Assembly (NCBI GenBank): GCA_029879665.1
Contig: JAOUPW010000031.1
Span: forward strand, 1-10,084
Direction of reading: 5' to 3'
Source: Rhodospirillales bacterium
Lineage (GTDB): Bacteria > Pseudomonadota > Alphaproteobacteria > Rhodospirillales > JAOUPW01
Length of the DNA stretch: 10,084 nt
Shown here in pieces: positions 7,408-10,084 of this stretch. Position 1 is the first letter of the stretch; the number at the start of each line of letters is the position of its first letter. The position numbers and the translations under genes are program-made. Under the pieces are notes generated by a model. It did no database searches and had not been told where the DNA came from. It saw nothing but the letters and a program-made list of their open reading frames with translations.

Positions 7408-7599
7408 ATGTCCAGCCGCGTGACGCTTTCCGTTCTGGCTTTTGTATCCGGTGCCGCCTTTATGAACGCGCTTTTGTTTTATGGGCTGGTGCCGATGCCT
7501 AAATTCAATACGGACATGTGGTCGCATATTTTCATCTTATTCGGTCTTGGCCTGTGCGCGCTCGCTTGGTGGCGCGTTTTTTCCCGCCGTCCGAAGTAA
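7408..7599 (+). CDS. Small hypothetical two-helix membrane protein (63 residues)
   Basis: I do not recognise this family. The 63-residue product starts MSSRVTL and shows two hydrophobic segments, about residues 6-29 and 40-56, joined by a short polar link (PKFNTDMWSH). It ends in a basic tail (RVFSRRPK), which suggests both ends in the cytoplasm. I chose the ATG at 7408 because a strong Shine-Dalgarno (GAGGAGAA, 7393-7400) sits 7 bases upstream. The frame is open back to about 7327, but that extension would read through the ribosome binding site and gives an unlikely N-terminus. The first helix could be read as an uncleaved signal anchor. The gene lies 120 bases after cysS and converges on the SLC13 permease gene with only 31 bases between stop codons. 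Reality as a gene is likely because of the ribosome binding site and clean membrane topology; function is unknown. Confidence 0.72.
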   Translation: MSSRVTLSVLAFVSGAAFMNALLFYGLVPMPKFNTDMWSHIFILFGLGLCALAWWRVFSRRPK

Positions 7600-7630
7600 A
7601 TCCAGTCCCTTTGAAGAGAAAAAATTCCCC

Positions 7631-9412
7631 TTAGAACGGCCATACCAGCGTGATCGTCGGCACTGCGACGATGACGATCAGCATTTCCAGCGGCAGGCCC
7701 ATCCTCCAGTAATCGCCGAAGGCGTATCCTCCCGGCCCCATCACCAGGGCGTTGTTCTGGTGTCCGATGGGGGTGAGGAACGCGCACGACGCCCCCACCG
7801 CCACCGCCATCAGGAACGGATCGGCGCTGACGCCCAGTTGCCCGGCGATGCTGAAGGCAATCGGCGCCATCACCACCGCCGTGGCCGCGTTGTTGAGAAT
7901 GTCCGACAAAGTCATGGTGATAATCAGCAGCACGGTGAGGATCAGCACCGTCGGCGCGCCGACGCTTATCGCAACCATGGCGTCGGCGATGATCTCGGTG
8001 CCGCCGGTAGTTTCCATGGCCCGGCCGATGGGAATCAACGACCCCAGAAGGATGATTACCGGCCAGTCCACGCCTTCGTAAAGATCCCTGGCGGGTAAAA
8101 TGTTGGTAATCACCATCGCCACAGCGGCCAAACCGAAGGCGACGGTCACGGGGACGACGCCGAGCGCGGCGCTACCGATGGCGACGGCGAAGATGGCGGC
8201 GGCGAGCCCGGCGTGGGCGCGCTTGCCGAACTGAAGTTCCCGCTTGGCCAGCGGCAGGCAACCGAGACGGGAAATCAATTCAGGGATATGTTCCTGGTCG
8301 CCATGAAGAAGCAGGACGTCGCCCGCCCGGAAACGGAACGCGCGCAGGCGTCCGCGATAAGGCCGTCCTTGGCGCGAAACCGCCAGCAGGTTGACGCCGT
8401 GACGGTGGCGCAGGCGCAACTGTTCCACGGTGCGGCCCTCAATACGGGCGCCGGGGGTGACCACTGCTTCCATCAGGACGATGTCCTCGGAAGTTAGCAA
8501 TTTCGACTTGGCTCCGTCGGTGCCGGAAATCTCGAGTTTCATCAGCGAAATAAACTTGTCCAATTCCTCCGGGCTGGCTTCAATAATCAAAACATCTCCC
8601 GCCTGGAAAACTTCCCGCCGGGGAATGGACGCAAAATGTTTTCCTCCCCGGATCATGGCGACGGCGACGGCGTCCATATCCTTGGCCATGGCCTCGATTT
8701 CGGGCAGGGTTTTGCCGATGGCCGGGCTCTTGCCGCTGATCTTGGCCTCGGTGACGTATTCATCGATCTGGAAAAATTCGTGCATCGGGGCTTCCGCGCT
8801 TTTGCGTTTGGGAATCAAGCGCCAGCCGACGGTGGCAATGAACAAAACTCCGGCCACCGTCACCGCGCCGCCGACGGGTGTGAAGTCGAACATGGAAAAC
8901 GGTGCATCCGCAACCTCTCCCCGGTAGGCGGCGATGATGATGTTGGGCGGGGTTCCGATCAGCGTGATCAGGCCCCCGAGGATGGAGCCGAACGATAACG
9001 GCATCAGAATCAGCGATGCCGATCGTTTCGCCCGCGCCGCGGACATCAGCGCCACCGGCATCAACAACCCCAGGGCGCCGACGTTGTTCATGAAGCTCGA
9101 CATGGCGGCGCCCAGGCTGGACAGCGCGCCGACATGCGTCGAGGTCTTTTTGGACATCGGCATGACCCAATTGGCAATTATGTCGGTGGCCCCCGATGTG
9201 GAAAGCGCGCGGCTGAGGATGAGGACGGCGGCGACCGTCACCGTCGCCGGGTGGGCGAAGCCCAGGAACATTTCCTCCATGGGCACCACGCCCAGCAGGG
9301 CGGCGGTCAGCAGAATGAGAAAGGCGGACACATCGAACCGCAACCGGCCCCAGACGAACAGCGCGAATAGGGCCGCGAGAAGGGAAAAGATGATGATTTG
9401 GTCCGTGCTCAT
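7631..9412 (-). CDS. SLC13 family permease with two internal RCK_C (TrkA_C) domains
   Basis: This 593-residue inner-membrane protein belongs to the SLC13/Na+-anion symporter group (ion transporter superfamily). The two transport halves (about 1-200 and 400-593) each carry the family asparagine pair: SSFMNNVGALGLLMPV (105-120) and SDILNNAATAVVMAP (503-517). GTPPNIII (153-160) and TPIGHQNNALVMGPGGY (547-563) are also typical. Between them lie two cytoplasmic RCK_C-like regulatory domains, about 208-292 (AGDVLIIEASPEEL) and 305-385 (AGDVLLLHGDQEHI). Relatives with this layout include sulfate/sulfur-response transporters of algae and cyanobacteria, but the substrate here is not determined; sulfate, dicarboxylate or another anion are all possible. 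I prefer the ATG at 9412, with GGGAG 8 bases upstream, over a TTG at 9427. It lies downstream of, and in the same direction as, the carbonic anhydrase gene, separated by 180 bases. Confidence 0.93.
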   Translation of the reverse strand: MSTDQIIIFSLLAALFALFVWGRLRFDVSAFLILLTAALLGVVPMEEMFLGFAHPATVTVAAVLILSRALSTSGATDIIANWVMPMSKKTSTHVGALSSLGAAMSSFMNNVGALGLLMPVALMSAARAKRSASLILMPLSFGSILGGLITLIGTPPNIIIAAYRGEVADAPFSMFDFTPVGGAVTVAGVLFIATVGWRLIPKRKSAEAPMHEFFQIDEYVTEAKISGKSPAIGKTLPEIEAMAKDMDAVAVAMIRGGKHFASIPRREVFQAGDVLIIEASPEELDKFISLMKLEISGTDGAKSKLLTSEDIVLMEAVVTPGARIEGRTVEQLRLRHRHGVNLLAVSRQGRPYRGRLRAFRFRAGDVLLLHGDQEHIPELISRLGCLPLAKRELQFGKRAHAGLAAAIFAVAIGSAALGVVPVTVAFGLAAVAMVITNILPARDLYEGVDWPVIILLGSLIPIGRAMETTGGTEIIADAMVAISVGAPTVLILTVLLIITMTLSDILNNAATAVVMAPIAFSIAGQLGVSADPFLMAVAVGASCAFLTPIGHQNNALVMGPGGYAFGDYWRMGLPLEMLIVIVAVPTITLVWPF

Positions 9413-9420
9413 CGGCTTGG

Positions 9421-9425
9421 CTCCC
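9421..9425 (-). promoter_or_regulatory. Ribosome binding site of the SLC13 permease gene
   Basis: GGGAG on the minus strand lies 8 bases upstream of the ATG at 9412. It overlaps the region just inside the alternative TTG start (9427) and so favours the ATG. Confidence 0.6.
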
Positions 9426-9462
9426 AAGATGTCGATCCGCCTTTCCCGAATTTGGGAGGGGC

Positions 9463-9592
9463 AACCAATTCAAATATTATTCAGGATAGACCTTTTATCC
9501 CCCGTCCGTCAGAGGGAAGCTTTCACGAATATGGCCGTGGGATTTTCCCGCTCATTCTTGGCCGGGATTAGCCGGAATATATTGAATTGGTT
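9463..9592. repeat. 130-base element bounded by AT-rich inverted repeats
   Basis: The left arm at 9463-9478 begins AACCAATTCAAATATT and the right arm at 9576-9592 ends TTGAATTGGTT. The outer 11 bases are perfect inverted copies, and the match extends to 16 against 17 bases with one extra A. The 97-base interior holds no gene; it includes a small hairpin GTGGGA/TCCCGC (9537-9551). The right arm abuts the stop codon of the carbonic anhydrase gene. No target-site duplication is visible (flanks GGGGC and CTAGC), so a miniature transposable element is possible but unproven. The arms could also bind a regulator or form a long-range stem. Confidence 0.5.
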
Positions 9593-10084
9593 CTAGCTTG
9601 CCCGTTCAAAGGACTGGGTGACAGGATTCCATGCCTCGAGGACGCCTTCGAAGATGTTGAGATACCAACCATGCAGGCTCAAATTCCCGGACGCCACCGC
9701 CTTGCGGACGAATGGGAAGGTGGTCAGGTTATCGAGGGACAGTCTCACCGCCTGACGTTCAGAAGCGCGCAGCAAGGCGTCGCCTTCAAGCCCCGGATTT
9801 TCCGCCAGGGCGCGTTCATGCGCCTCGCGCAGCAGGTCGGTCCAGGCGGTGATAAACTTGCCGCCGGCCTTGCCGCCTTCCTGTTTGCGAACCATGGCGG
9901 CGACACCGCCACAGTGGGCATGGCCGATGATAATGACATGTTCGACCTCCAGCCCCTTGACGGCGAATTCCAGCGCCGCGCTGGTGCCGTGATAGCTGGC
10001 GTCCGGTTCATAAGGGGGGACCAGGTTGGCGACGTTACGCACGACGAACAACTCACCCGGGCCGGTGTTGAACAGGATGGCCGG
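9593..10084 (-). CDS. Beta-class carbonic anhydrase, 5' end beyond the window
   Basis: This enzyme interconverts CO2 and bicarbonate using zinc, normally in the cytoplasm. The visible part is the last 163 residues; full-length relatives are about 210-220, so roughly the first 50 residues lie off the right edge. The frame stays open to the edge and reads LFNTGPGELFVVRNVANLVPP, a hallmark of the family, so the apparent TTG near 10051 is not the start. GHAHCGG supplies two of the three zinc ligands (His and Cys); the first Cys and the catalytic Asp (usually CSDSR) would be in the missing part. SYHGTSAALEFAVKGLEVEHVIIIGHAHCGG and the C-terminal LHGWYLNIFEGVLEAWN also fit. Its stop codon directly abuts an inverted-repeat arm. 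The same-direction SLC13 permease gene downstream suggests a possible, unproven, link to anion or bicarbonate handling. Confidence 0.95.
   Translation of the reverse strand, partial: PAILFNTGPGELFVVRNVANLVPPYEPDASYHGTSAALEFAVKGLEVEHVIIIGHAHCGGVAAMVRKQEGGKAGGKFITAWTDLLREAHERALAENPGLEGDALLRASERQAVRLSLDNLTTFPFVRKAVASGNLSLHGWYLNIFEGVLEAWNPVTQSFERAS

Noticed and set aside
7600..7630. Bidirectional terminator between the convergent small gene and the permease gene
   Set aside because: The 31-base gap has A-rich and T-rich runs but no convincing hairpin.

Overview
The window looks like ordinary chromosomal DNA from a GC-rich alphaproteobacterium, probably a Rhodospirillales-type organism. The reasons are the high G+C of the coding regions (two sampled 60-base rows in aroG and cysS are 62-65%), a class II DAHP synthase as the aromatic-pathway entry enzyme, a two-domain glutamine-dependent NadE, and a class III cyclase/TolB-like/TPR signalling protein of a kind common in alphaproteobacteria. 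Genus-level placement is inference. No rRNA, tRNA, CRISPR array, insertion sequence or phage gene is visible.

Layout. (1) Positions 142-2615, minus strand: a membrane-anchored adenylate/guanylate cyclase with TolB-like and TPR parts, translationally coupled by an ATGA overlap to a small secreted histidine phosphatase. The first 141 bases hold nothing I can support. (2) Positions 2616-2821: a divergent intergenic region with nested inverted repeats and a possible promoter or attenuator in front of the DAHP synthase gene. (3) Positions 2822-7287, plus strand: a tight housekeeping run of class II DAHP synthase, NAD+ synthase (nadE) and cysteinyl-tRNA synthetase (cysS), with gaps of 22 and 13 bases. 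(4) Positions 7408-7599, plus strand: a 63-residue two-helix membrane protein with a strong ribosome binding site, set off from cysS by 120 bases containing a promoter-like decamer and a hairpin. (5) Positions 7631-9412, minus strand: an SLC13-type permease with two internal RCK_C (TrkA_C) domains. (6) Positions 9593-10084, minus strand: the C-terminal three quarters of a beta-carbonic anhydrase that runs off the right edge. The 180 bases between it and the permease contain a roughly 130-base element bounded by long AT-rich inverted repeats.

Functional picture. The plus-strand run supplies core metabolism: chorismate entry, the last step of NAD synthesis, and Cys-tRNA charging. The left minus-strand pair is a signalling unit: cytoplasmic cyclic-nucleotide synthesis, probably tuned by a periplasmic sensor half, made together with a periplasmic phosphatase. 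The right minus-strand pair joins an anion permease with bicarbonate/CO2 interconversion. No clearly novel multi-gene system is present. The most useful leads are the cyclase-phosphatase coupling, the structured aroG leader, a possibly leaderless nadE start, the small membrane protein, and the inverted-repeat element beside the carbonic anhydrase gene.
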